This document shows, in pieces, positions 15,669 through 23,575 of a stretch of DNA of 40,152 bases. The DNA comes from JALZAA01 sp035316025. Lineage in GTDB: Bacteria > Actinomycetota > Acidimicrobiia > IMCC26256 > JACDBD01. Location of the stretch: the NCBI GenBank assembly GCA_035316025.1, contig DATFXL010000122.1, positions 1 to 40,152 of the forward strand, in the 5' to 3' direction. A program made the translations under genes and the position numbers. Every line of letters starts with the position of its first letter. Position 1 is the first letter of the stretch. The notes under the pieces were generated by a model. That model was not told where the DNA came from and searched no databases. It saw nothing but the letters and a program-made list of their open reading frames with translations.

Positions 15669-15707
15669 CTCGGCTCGTCGCGGGGAGGAGCGCCGCGACG
15701 AGCCGAG
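15669..15707 (+). other. Strong intra-operon hairpin between SBP and permease genes
   Basis: Perfect 15-bp inverted repeat: arms 15669-15683 and 15693-15707, loop of 9 nt (GGAGGAGCG). No T-tract follows, so it is unlikely to be a classical terminator. Its place, 31 nt after the SBP stop and 42 nt before the permease GTG, suits an mRNA stabiliser or attenuator that lets the binding protein be made in excess of the membrane subunits, as known for other binding-protein operons. Confidence 0.75.
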
Positions 15708-15748
15708 GCGTGCCGGTTGGATCACGACAGAGCTGACGAGGGGCCTAC

Positions 15749-16711
15749 GTGCGCACGTTCGCCACGAAGCTGTTGCGACTGGTCATCGTCATCATCGCGG
15801 TCACGTTCTTCTCGTTCACGCTGATCAAGCTCGTGCCGGGCGACCCGGTCGACTACATCATCAACTACGACCCGAGCGGGCAGCTCAAGGCGAAGCTGCA
15901 CCAGGACCTTCATCTGAACGACCCGTTCTTCGTGCAGTACTGGCACTGGCTGATCAACTTCTTCACCGGCAACTTCGGCCGGTATTACGGCTTGAGCCCG
16001 ACCGCCGGGCAGCCAGTCAGCCAGCAACTCTGGAAGGCGCTGCCGTTCTCGCTGGTGCTCATCCTGTACGCGCAAGTGCTCGCGCTCGCGATCGCGATCC
16101 CGCTCGGCGTCCTCACCGCCTACCGCGCCGGCACGAAGTTCGACGGCGCCTCGAACGCAGTGGCCTTCGGGTTCCTCGCCCTGCCGAGCTACGTCCTCGC
16201 CTTTCTCCTTGCGATCTGGGTGGCCGTGAATTGGGGGCTCTTGCCCGTCTCGGCAGGAGGTAATCAGATCTCGCCGATCACGGATTGGCGGTACATGGTC
16301 CTGCCGGTGATCAGTCTTGCCGCCGCCCAGGTCGCGGTGTACATGCGATTACTGAGATCCGACGTGATCGCCACGCTGCGGGAGGATTTCATCACCACCG
16401 CGCAGGCGAAGGGCATCCCGAATCGGCGCATCCTCTTCCGCCATGCCCTTCGACCGTCGAGCCTCACGTTGCTGACCGTCGCGGGCTTGAACGTCGGCGC
16501 CCTCATCGGCGGCGCCGTCGTCGTCGAGGTGGTTTTCAAGCTGCCAGGTATGGGGTTCGCGCTGTTCCAGGCCATCGGATCGAAGCAGTACGTCGCCGTG
16601 CAAAGCTATGTTGCAGTGATCGCGATTTTCTATGTGTTGATCAACTTCGCCGTCGACATCCTGTACTCGATCCTCGACCCGAGGATTCGCCATGCCCGAG
16701 CCGCTGCATAG
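15749..16711 (+). CDS. Peptide-type ABC permease DppB-like
   Basis: 320 aa with about six TM segments. The N-terminal TM (LLRLVIVIIAVTFFSFTLIKLVPGDPV) is typical of DppB/OppB, where PGDP follows the first helix. The EAA loop that contacts the ATPases is DFITTAQAKGIPNRRILFRHA, broken here as the conserved EAA-x3-G-x9-LP-like region. The C-terminus ending DPRIRHA is also family-standard. GTG start 15749 has GAGGGG upstream. Overlaps the next permease by 20 nt, suggesting translational coupling. Confidence 0.92.
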   Translation: MRTFATKLLRLVIVIIAVTFFSFTLIKLVPGDPVDYIINYDPSGQLKAKLHQDLHLNDPFFVQYWHWLINFFTGNFGRYYGLSPTAGQPVSQQLWKALPFSLVLILYAQVLALAIAIPLGVLTAYRAGTKFDGASNAVAFGFLALPSYVLAFLLAIWVAVNWGLLPVSAGGNQISPITDWRYMVLPVISLAAAQVAVYMRLLRSDVIATLREDFITTAQAKGIPNRRILFRHALRPSSLTLLTVAGLNVGALIGGAVVVEVVFKLPGMGFALFQAIGSKQYVAVQSYVAVIAIFYVLINFAVDILYSILDPRIRHARAAA

Positions 16712-17672
16712 CGCCGCGCAAGACCTCGCTACCGAGGAGGAGTACGAAGGGCTCCCAGTCGATGCCGCGACCCAGGAGATCGCGGCCGTGGTCTCCGTCC
16801 CGGCCGCGCAGGCCGCCGCGCGACGTAAGAAGCCGTTTGGAATTGGCGCTTGGTTGGCTCTGGGCTGGCTCGTGTTCGTGATCGCGATCGCGTTGCTCGC
16901 GCCGATCCTTCCCCTGAAGGATCCCATCACTTGGTCGGACCCGGCGCTGAAGCTCCAAGGGCCGCAATGGGGTCACATCCTGGGCCTCGATCAGGGCGGT
17001 CACGACATGTTGTCGCTCCTGGTGTGGGGCGCTCGGCCCTCGCTCTTCATCGGCTTCGGATCGATCGCGATCGGCTTCGTGGTCGGGGGCACGCTCGGTC
17101 TGGTAGCTGGCTACTTCAAGGGTCCGGTGGGCGAGCTGCTCGGCGGTCTGTTCGACATCATGCTCGCCATCCCGGCTGTGATCCTCGCCCTCGCCATCGT
17201 CGCCGCCAGCAGCGCGTCTGTCACGACGAACACCGGGAGCCACATCTGGAACGTCACGATCGCCCTGGCGATCGTCTCGGTGCCGATCCTGGGTCGTATC
17301 ACCCGGGCGAGCGCGCTGTCGTGGTCCGAGCGCGAGTTCGTGCTGGCGGCGCGAGCACAGGGCGCTTCGCATTTCAGGATCATGGTGCGGGAGCTGTTGC
17401 CGAACGTGCTCCCGGCGATGTTCTCGATCGCAGTGCTCGGCATCGCGGTCGCGATCGTCGCCGAGGGCGCACTCGCGATCCTGGGGGCGGGTGTGAACGC
17501 GGCGTCGACGCCGTCCTGGGGCAACGTCATCGTCGGAGGTCAGGGCAGCCTGTCACAGGCGGCGCACATCGTCATCGAGGCCTCGATCGCGATCTTCCTC
17601 ACGGTCCTGTCTCTGAACCATCTCGGTGACGCGATCCGGGCGCGGTTCGACGTGCAAGAAGCACGAATCTGA
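16692..17672 (+). CDS. Peptide-type ABC permease DppC-like
   Basis: 326 aa partner permease. A hydrophilic N-terminal region of about 45 residues precedes the first TM (GAWLALGWLVFVIAIALLAP). LGLDQGGHDMLSLLVWGARPS is the characteristic DppC segment after TM1 (usually GTDxxGRDxxSRxxxGxRxS), with GGHD in place of GRD. The EAA loop is EFVLAARAQGASHFRIM, followed by ELLPNVLP. The ATG lies inside the end of the upstream permease gene, and the stop overlaps the next ATG by one base (TGATG). Confidence 0.92.
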   Translation: MPEPLHSAAQDLATEEEYEGLPVDAATQEIAAVVSVPAAQAAARRKKPFGIGAWLALGWLVFVIAIALLAPILPLKDPITWSDPALKLQGPQWGHILGLDQGGHDMLSLLVWGARPSLFIGFGSIAIGFVVGGTLGLVAGYFKGPVGELLGGLFDIMLAIPAVILALAIVAASSASVTTNTGSHIWNVTIALAIVSVPILGRITRASALSWSEREFVLAARAQGASHFRIMVRELLPNVLPAMFSIAVLGIAVAIVAEGALAILGAGVNAASTPSWGNVIVGGQGSLSQAAHIVIEASIAIFLTVLSLNHLGDAIRARFDVQEARI

Positions 17673-18811
17673 TGCGGTTCCGCCGCCGGAATCGTCAGGC
17701 ACTCGACAGCGCCGATCGCTTCCCGTCCGCGCCGCCCGACGCCCCACTACTCGAAGTCGGGGACCTCCGGACATATTTCGAGACGGACAGAGGGTCCGTC
17801 CGAGCCGTCGACGGCGTGACGCTCTCGCTGGATCGGGGCCGGACGCTCGGGATCGTAGGGGAATCCGGCTGCGGCAAGACGGTGCTCTCTCGTTCGATCA
17901 TGGGACTACTGCCGAAGCACAACGTGATCCGGTCCGGCAGCGTGAAGCTCGAGGGCCAGGAGATCGGCAACTGGGGCCCTGATCAGATGCGACCCCTCTG
18001 GGGAACGCAGATGGCGATGGTGTTCCAGGACCCGATGACGTCGCTGAACCCGGTCATGAGCATCGGGCATCAGATCACCGAGCCGCTTCTCTACCACTTC
18101 GACATCTCGAGCGGATACGCGCGTGAGCTCGCCGTGGCGCTCCTACAGTCGGTCGGCATCCCCGAGCCCGACCGACGTCTCAAGCAGTACCCGCACGAGC
18201 TGTCTGGCGGTATGCGGCAGCGCGTGATGATCGCGATCGCGATCGCCTGTGGACCGAAGCTCCTGTTCGCCGACGAGCCGACGACTGCGCTCGACGTCAC
18301 GGTGCAGGCGCAGATCCTCGACCTGCTCCAGACGCAGCAGCGCGACCGATACATGGCCATGATGCTCGTCACCCACGACCTCGGCGTCGTCGCGGGGCGC
18401 ACGGACGACATCGCGGTGATGTACGCGGGAAGGGTCGTCGAGAGGGCCCCGACGAAGGTGTTGTTCTCGAAGCCGCGCATGCCCTACACCGAAGCGCTGA
18501 TGGCCTCGATCCCCAAACTCGGCGACAAGTCGCACACACGCCTCGCGACGATCCCCGGCCGGCCGCCCAACCTCATCAACCCGCCGAAGGGTTGCAAGTT
18601 CAGTCCGCGATGCGCGTACGTGCAGGACAAGTGCCGCGTCGAGGAGCCACCGCTGATCCCGGACGCCGACGGCAAGCACGAGTTCGCGTGCTGGTTCCCC
18701 GTCGGCACGCCCGAAGGCCGCGCCGCCTTCGAGAGCAACAAGCAGGCGGGGCTGACGGCGGTCGAAGCCCGACTCGGCGCCGAGACCGTGTCCGCCGACG
18801 GCGTCAGCTGA
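17672..18811 (+). CDS. Peptide-type ABC ATPase DppD-like
   Basis: 379 aa ATPase. Walker A GESGCGKT at 63-70, Q-loop FQDPMTSLNP, signature LSGGMRQRV, Walker B LLFADEPTTALD, H-loop THDLGVV. The C-terminal oligopeptide-transporter domain has GCKFSPRC, DKC and FAC; this four-Cys set is conserved in DppD/OppD and has been linked to an iron-sulfur cluster in some homologues. The first 25 residues are an extra basic/Pro-rich tail. Start ATG shares a base with the upstream stop, and the stop shares a base with the next ATG. Confidence 0.93.
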   Translation: MRFRRRNRQALDSADRFPSAPPDAPLLEVGDLRTYFETDRGSVRAVDGVTLSLDRGRTLGIVGESGCGKTVLSRSIMGLLPKHNVIRSGSVKLEGQEIGNWGPDQMRPLWGTQMAMVFQDPMTSLNPVMSIGHQITEPLLYHFDISSGYARELAVALLQSVGIPEPDRRLKQYPHELSGGMRQRVMIAIAIACGPKLLFADEPTTALDVTVQAQILDLLQTQQRDRYMAMMLVTHDLGVVAGRTDDIAVMYAGRVVERAPTKVLFSKPRMPYTEALMASIPKLGDKSHTRLATIPGRPPNLINPPKGCKFSPRCAYVQDKCRVEEPPLIPDADGKHEFACWFPVGTPEGRAAFESNKQAGLTAVEARLGAETVSADGVS

Positions 18812-19851
18812 TGGCAGGTAGCGGCACGGCGCACCTGCGCCCGCGGGACGAGACGCTCCTCCGTCTCGAGAACCTCGTCGTGGAGTTCCCGACGCGAGGG
18901 GGTGGGAGGGTTCACGCAGTCACTGATGTCAGTCTCGACATCAAGCGAGGCGAGACGCTCGGGCTCGTCGGCGAGTCGGGGTGCGGAAAGACCACGACGG
19001 GTCGCGCGGTGATGCAGCTCCCACGGCCGACGTCAGGTCATGTGTTGTTCGACGGAACCGACCTGACGACGCTCCGGGGCTCGTCCTTGCGCCGGGCGCG
19101 GCCGCAGTTGCAGATGATCTTCCAAGACCCCATCTCGTCGCTGAATCCCCGGCGGAAGGTCAAGGACATCGTCTCCGAGGGACTCGACATCTGGAAGGCC
19201 GCCGACAAGACGAACCGCGCCGGGAAGGTCCGCTCCCTGCTCGACGAGGTCGGTATCGACGCCGACGCGGCGTTGGATCGTCATCCGCACGAGTTCTCCG
19301 GCGGCCAGTGCCAGCGCATCTCCATCGCCCGGGCGATTGCCATGGAGCCGAAGCTGATCATCTGTGACGAGCCGGTCTCCGCTCTCGATGTCTCGGTGCA
19401 GGCCCAGATCATCAACCTCCTCGACCAGCTCAAGTCGCGCTACGGCCTCACGATGATCTTCATCGCGCACGACCTCGCTGTTGTGAAGAACGTGAGCGAC
19501 ATCGTCGCCGTGATGTATCTCGGCAAGTTGTGCGAGATCGGTTCGCCGGACGAGCTGTTCCGGTCACCGACTCACCCGTACACCGCCGCGCTGCTGTCCG
19601 CCATCCCGGTGCCCGATCCGGAGACCAAGCCGGAGGAGCTTCCCGGCGTCGGCGGAGAGGTCCCCTCACCCCTCAACCCGCCCTCCGGCTGCCGGTTCCG
19701 CACCCGCTGCCCGCGAGCGGCCGAGCGTTGCGCGCAGGAGGAGCCGAAGATCCGTGAGATCAAGCCGCGGCACTACGTCGCGTGCCATTTCCCGCTCGAG
19801 GTCGACGAGGCACCGGTGACGACGCCGTCGTCGGACGGCGCCGGCACCTGA
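18811..19851 (+). CDS. Peptide-type ABC ATPase DppF-like
   Basis: 346 aa second ATPase, heterodimer partner of the DppD-like subunit. Walker A GESGCGKT at 54-61, Q-loop FQDPISSLNPRRKV, signature FSGGQCQRISIARAI, Walker B LIICDEPVSALD, H-loop AHDLAVV. The C-terminal domain again carries four Cys (GCRFRTRC, ERC, VAC). Start ATG 18811 overlaps the upstream stop by one base (TGATG); the frame is open further upstream but those residues shadow the DppD gene. The second SBP gene follows closely. Confidence 0.93.
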   Translation: MAGSGTAHLRPRDETLLRLENLVVEFPTRGGGRVHAVTDVSLDIKRGETLGLVGESGCGKTTTGRAVMQLPRPTSGHVLFDGTDLTTLRGSSLRRARPQLQMIFQDPISSLNPRRKVKDIVSEGLDIWKAADKTNRAGKVRSLLDEVGIDADAALDRHPHEFSGGQCQRISIARAIAMEPKLIICDEPVSALDVSVQAQIINLLDQLKSRYGLTMIFIAHDLAVVKNVSDIVAVMYLGKLCEIGSPDELFRSPTHPYTAALLSAIPVPDPETKPEELPGVGGEVPSPLNPPSGCRFRTRCPRAAERCAQEEPKIREIKPRHYVACHFPLEVDEAPVTTPSSDGAGT

Positions 19852-19880
19852 CGAAACGCTCGCGCCTCGCCTTGGGTGGG

Positions 19881-21551
19881 GTGATCGACGGTCCTCGGTG
19901 GTGGCCGACCTCGCGGAGGATCGGCGCCCTGGGACTCACGCTGGCGGTGTTCCTCGTCGACTGCGGTGCCCCGAACGGGGCCGACGCGCTCACCCCTTTG
20001 CACGCGCCAGGCCGACCCGTCGAGGGAGGGTCGATCAGCTACGGCACGGAGTCGGAGACGACCGGGGGCTGGTGCCTTCCTGAAGCGCAGCTCGCCGCCG
20101 GCGGCACCGAGGTGGCGCAAGCGATCTACGACACCCTGACGGTGCCGAACGGGAAGGGACAGTTCGTCCCGTATCTCGCGCAGTCGATCGAGCACAACAA
20201 GGACGACACGCAATGGACGATCACCCTTCGAGATGGGATCGTCTTTCACGACGGCGAACCGCTCGACGCCGCCGCCGTCGTCCAGAACCTGGACGCCTAC
20301 CGCCGCGGGCCTCTGTGGAGCGTCGCGTTCGGCGACATCACCGACGCACGCGTTCTGGACCGCCTGACCGTGCTCGTGACCACGAAGGTCCCGTGGATCG
20401 CCTTTCCGGCGTCCTTGTGGGGCACGGGCCGACTGGGCATTGCGGCCCCGGCCCAATTGAACGACGTCGACTGCGCCCACAACCTCATCGGGACAGGCCC
20501 GTTCGAGCTCAGGAGCTGGATTCCGAACGAGAGTCTCGTCGTGACCAAGAACCCCCGCTATTGGCAGCGGGACAAGTCCGGCGCCGCGCTGCCCTATCTG
20601 GACCAGATCACGTTCCGACCTCAACCGGACACCTCCCAGCGCGTGAATGGCCTCAAGGGTGGTGACCTCGACATCGTCCAGGTCGCGGACGCGCAACAGA
20701 TTGCGGGACTGCGCGACGACGCCGAATCAGGCCTCGTGAATCTCGTCGTGAGCCGCCGCGGGTCGGAAGTCGAGCACGTCATGCTCAACACGGCTCGAGC
20801 ACCGTTCGATCACAGGTCCTGCCGGCTCGCGTTGGCTCACGCGATCGACACCGAATCGCTGAAGGAGGGAACCGACGCCGGGACACGGATCGCGACCCAA
20901 CCGTTCGCGCCGAGGACCACCGGATACCAGAGGAACCCGGGATATCCCACGTACAGCTCCGAGCACGCCAAACAGCTGTTGAACGAGTGCACGAGCGAAC
21001 TCGGGACCGCGGAGCTTCGGTTCGCTCTCGATTCGACTCCCGATCCGCCGGTGCAGGCGCTGGCGAGTGCCATCAAGGACCAGCTCGCCAAGGTTGGTAT
21101 CAGGGTCGAGCTCGCTCCACCGACGAATCAGAGCGAGTACATCGACGTTGCGGTGCGAGGCGAGTTCCAGTCGATGTTGTGGCGGAATTTCCCGAGCACC
21201 GATCCGGACACGCAGTATGCGTGGTGGCACAGCACCGCCATCGATCCCGGCACCGGCGCCACGGTCCGCAATCCGGTGAACTTCAGCTCGATCGACGATC
21301 GCGTCATCGACCAGAGCCTCGAGCGCGGACGGTCCGAACCCGATCCCGCAAAGCGCCGGCTCGCGTACGAGGAGATCGGCCGGCAGTTCGCGAAGGAGGC
21401 GTACAACCTGTGGGCGTGGTACGTCGACTGGGCCTTCGCCGCCCGGCCGAGACTGCAGGGGCTGCAGGGCCCGGACCTCCCGAACGGCGACCGTCGCGGT
21501 GCGCCCGTCAGCAGCGTCCAGCCCGTGCTCGGACTCTGGCTTCGCCGTTAA
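19881..21551 (+). CDS. Peptide/solute ABC substrate-binding protein (SBP family 5), copy 2
   Basis: 556 aa from GTG 19881, paralogous to the first SBP of the operon: both share GGSI(T/S)YG, CLP(N/E)AQLA, YDTLTVP, FVPYLA or YVPYLA, LDAYxxG, SLWGTGRLGI or LWSTGRLGI, and the final LGLW. An uncleaved-looking or weak signal segment (RRIGALGLTLAVFLVDCGA) precedes the domain; LVDC is a poor lipobox because Asp occupies the -1 position. The start is uncertain: GTG 19881, TTG 19872 or ATG 19782 (overlapping dppF by 70 nt) are possible. It probably delivers a related but different ligand to the same permease. Confidence 0.85.
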   Translation: MIDGPRWWPTSRRIGALGLTLAVFLVDCGAPNGADALTPLHAPGRPVEGGSISYGTESETTGGWCLPEAQLAAGGTEVAQAIYDTLTVPNGKGQFVPYLAQSIEHNKDDTQWTITLRDGIVFHDGEPLDAAAVVQNLDAYRRGPLWSVAFGDITDARVLDRLTVLVTTKVPWIAFPASLWGTGRLGIAAPAQLNDVDCAHNLIGTGPFELRSWIPNESLVVTKNPRYWQRDKSGAALPYLDQITFRPQPDTSQRVNGLKGGDLDIVQVADAQQIAGLRDDAESGLVNLVVSRRGSEVEHVMLNTARAPFDHRSCRLALAHAIDTESLKEGTDAGTRIATQPFAPRTTGYQRNPGYPTYSSEHAKQLLNECTSELGTAELRFALDSTPDPPVQALASAIKDQLAKVGIRVELAPPTNQSEYIDVAVRGEFQSMLWRNFPSTDPDTQYAWWHSTAIDPGTGATVRNPVNFSSIDDRVIDQSLERGRSEPDPAKRRLAYEEIGRQFAKEAYNLWAWYVDWAFAARPRLQGLQGPDLPNGDRRGAPVSSVQPVLGLWLRR

Positions 21552-21559
21552 CGCGGGTC

Positions 21560-22060
21560 CTAGCCGCGCTCCTCCCCCTCGAGCTGCTCCTCGACCGCGT
21601 TGACGAGGGTGGGATCGTCAGGAGCGGTGAGCGGACGGAAGCGCCGTACCACCTCACCGTCGCCGGACACGAGGAACTTCTCGAAGTTCCACTGGATGTC
21701 GCCCGCCTCGCCGTCGTCGTCGGCGTGCACGGTGAGCTGCTCGTAGAGCACGTGGCGGCCGTCTCCGTTCACCTCGATCTTGGAGAACATCGGAAACGTC
21801 ACGCCGTAGTTCGTCTCGCAGAACGCGGCAATCTCGTCCGCGGTGCCGGGCTCCTGGGCACCGAACTGGTTGCAGGGGAACCCGAGGACGGCGAATCCGT
21901 GGTCGGCGTACTCCTCGTGCAGGGCCTGGAGGCCCGTGTACTGCGGAGTGAGCCCACACTGTGACGCCACGTTCACGATCAGCAGCGCCTTGCCCTTGTA
22001 GTCGGCGAGATCAGCCGGGCTGCCGTCGAGCGCCTCGACCTCTGCGTCGTGGATCGCCAT
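21560..22060 (-). CDS. Glutathione peroxidase-family thiol peroxidase
   Basis: 166 aa thioredoxin-fold peroxidase. Catalytic Cys35 (NVASQCGLTPQY) replaces selenocysteine; Gln65 lies in the signature LGFPCNQFG-x-QEPG, and Trp124-Asn125 are in WNFEKFL. Cys81 (FCETNYGVTFPMF) is the usual resolving Cys of thioredoxin-dependent members. It reduces hydrogen or organic peroxides; in an actinobacterium the electron donor is more likely thioredoxin or mycoredoxin than glutathione. Start ATG 22060 has GAGGAGGA upstream at 6 nt, favouring it over a longer frame. Converges on the SBP gene with an 8-nt gap; fumarase lies 54 nt upstream on the same strand. Confidence 0.9.
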   Translation of the reverse strand: MAIHDAEVEALDGSPADLADYKGKALLIVNVASQCGLTPQYTGLQALHEEYADHGFAVLGFPCNQFGAQEPGTADEIAAFCETNYGVTFPMFSKIEVNGDGRHVLYEQLTVHADDDGEAGDIQWNFEKFLVSGDGEVVRRFRPLTAPDDPTLVNAVEEQLEGEERG

Positions 22061-22114
22061 GCGTCCTCCTCGTCGGGATGGGCGATCAGTATTGCGCACC
22101 GTCGGCGCCGGCCG

Positions 22115-23518
22115 TCACGTCCCGTCCGGCTTGGCCATCTTCTCGGGCCGGACCAGCCGTTCGAACTCGTCGTGGGTCAGGTGCCCCAGCTCGACGGCGG
22201 CTTCCCGGAGCGTCTTGCGATGCTTGTGCGCGTGCTTGGCGATCTCGGCGGCGTTGTCGTAGCCGATGTGCGGCGTGAGCGCGGTGACCAGCATGAGCGA
22301 GTTGTCGAGGTTCTGCTGGATCCGCTCGACGTTCGGCTCGACTCCTTCGACGGCGAACTCACGGAACGTCCGGCACGCGTCGGTGAGCAGCGTCACCGAG
22401 TGCAGGAAGTTGAAGATCATCACGGGCTTGAACACATTCAGCTCGAGATTGCCCTGCGATCCGGCGAAGGCGATGGCGGCGTCGTTGCCGATCACCTGCG
22501 CACCGACCATCGTCATCGCTTCGCTCTGCGTGGGGTTGACCTTGCCGGGCATGATCGACGAGCCCGGCTCGTTCTCGGGCAGGATCAGCTCCCCCAGCCC
22601 TGACCGCGGCCCGGACGCCAGCCAGCGGATGTCGTTGGCGATCTTGATCAGCGAAGCGGCGAGCGTCTTGAGCGCGCCGCTCGCGAACACGATCTCGTCG
22701 TGGGCGGCGAGGGCGGCGAACTTGTTCGGCGCCGGCACGAATGGCAACCCCGTCAGCTGCGAGATCTTGGCCGTGCACTGCTCGTCGAACCCGGGGGGCG
22801 CGTTGAGGCCGGTCCCAACCGCCGTCCCACCGATGGCGAGCTGGTAGAGGCCGGGGAGCGCCAGCCGGATGCGCTCCTGGTCGGCGTCGAGTTGGGCGAC
22901 GTATCCGCTGAACTCCTGGCCCAATGTCAGCGGCACCGCGTCCTGGAGGTGCGTGCGCCCGGTCTTGACGATGTCGCGGAACTCCTCGGCTTTCATCGCA
23001 AGTGCGTCCCGCAGCGCGGTGACGGAAGGAATCAGCCGGTGCACGACCTCCTCGGCGGCGGCGATGTGCATCGCGGTCGGAAACGTGTCGTTCGACGACT
23101 GCGACATGTTGACGTCGTCGTTCGGATGGATCGGGTCCTTGGTCCCCCGCGCACCACCCGCGAGCTCGATCGCCCGGTTCGAGATCACCTCGTTGACGTT
23201 CATGTTCGTCTGGGTGCCGCTGCCCGTCTGCCAGACATAGAGCGGGAACTCGTCGTCGTGCAGGCCGTCGATGATCTCGTCGGCGGCCTGCACGATCAGC
23301 TTGGCGTCCTCGGCCGGCAGCTTGCCGAGCTCCTGGTTGACCAGCGCTGCCGCCTTCTTGAGGATCGCCATCCCCCGGATCACCGGCTTGGGCATACGGT
23401 CGTCGCCGATGGAGAAGTGATGCAGTGATCGTTGAGTCTGGGCGCCCCAGTAGCGGTCGGCGGGGACGTCGATCGCGCCCAGGCTGTCGGTCTCCCTTCG
23501 TGTCGACTCGTCGCTCAT
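22115..23518 (-). CDS. fumC: Fumarate hydratase, class II
   Basis: 467 aa, the normal length for iron-independent fumarase, which interconverts fumarate and malate in the TCA cycle. The superfamily signature GSSIMPGKVNP is at 319-329; TGRTHLQDA with His190 and the QTGSGTQTNMNVNE stretch at 97-110 are FumC-specific, as is SQSSNDTFPTAMHIA. Start ATG 23518 was chosen because it gives the standard N-terminus; a long upstream open frame is antisense to the DUF885 gene. A TACGGT hexamer ends 6 nt upstream, so the message may be leaderless. Confidence 0.95.
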   Translation of the reverse strand: MSDESTRRETDSLGAIDVPADRYWGAQTQRSLHHFSIGDDRMPKPVIRGMAILKKAAALVNQELGKLPAEDAKLIVQAADEIIDGLHDDEFPLYVWQTGSGTQTNMNVNEVISNRAIELAGGARGTKDPIHPNDDVNMSQSSNDTFPTAMHIAAAEEVVHRLIPSVTALRDALAMKAEEFRDIVKTGRTHLQDAVPLTLGQEFSGYVAQLDADQERIRLALPGLYQLAIGGTAVGTGLNAPPGFDEQCTAKISQLTGLPFVPAPNKFAALAAHDEIVFASGALKTLAASLIKIANDIRWLASGPRSGLGELILPENEPGSSIMPGKVNPTQSEAMTMVGAQVIGNDAAIAFAGSQGNLELNVFKPVMIFNFLHSVTLLTDACRTFREFAVEGVEPNVERIQQNLDNSLMLVTALTPHIGYDNAAEIAKHAHKHRKTLREAAVELGHLTHDEFERLVRPEKMAKPDGT

Positions 23519-23575
23519 GCGATGACCGTACCGCCGGGCGCCCGCTCTGCCGGCATGGAGTAGACAGTTCGGCGC
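23519..23575. promoter_or_regulatory. fumC / DUF885 divergent promoter region
   Basis: 57-nt gap. On the minus strand TACGGT (23530-23525) ends 6 nt before the fumC ATG, the spacing of a leaderless transcript. On the plus strand TAGACA (23561-23566) ends 9 nt before ATG 23576. No clear -35 elements or Shine-Dalgarno sequences are visible for either gene. Confidence 0.35.

Noticed and set aside
15669..15707. Rho-independent terminator after the first SBP gene
   Set aside because: No T-tract follows, and the downstream permeases lack a promoter of their own that I can see. A stabilising or attenuating hairpin is more likely.
13704..15725. Long upstream extension of the arfB frame
   Set aside because: The extra 670 codons are antisense to the first SBP gene, which has strong family motifs and its own promoter. 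The ATG at 13703 with a ribosome binding site fits ArfB length.
19881..21551. Second SBP as a lipoprotein
   Set aside because: The only candidate Cys is preceded by Asp (LVDC), which does not fit the lipobox rule.
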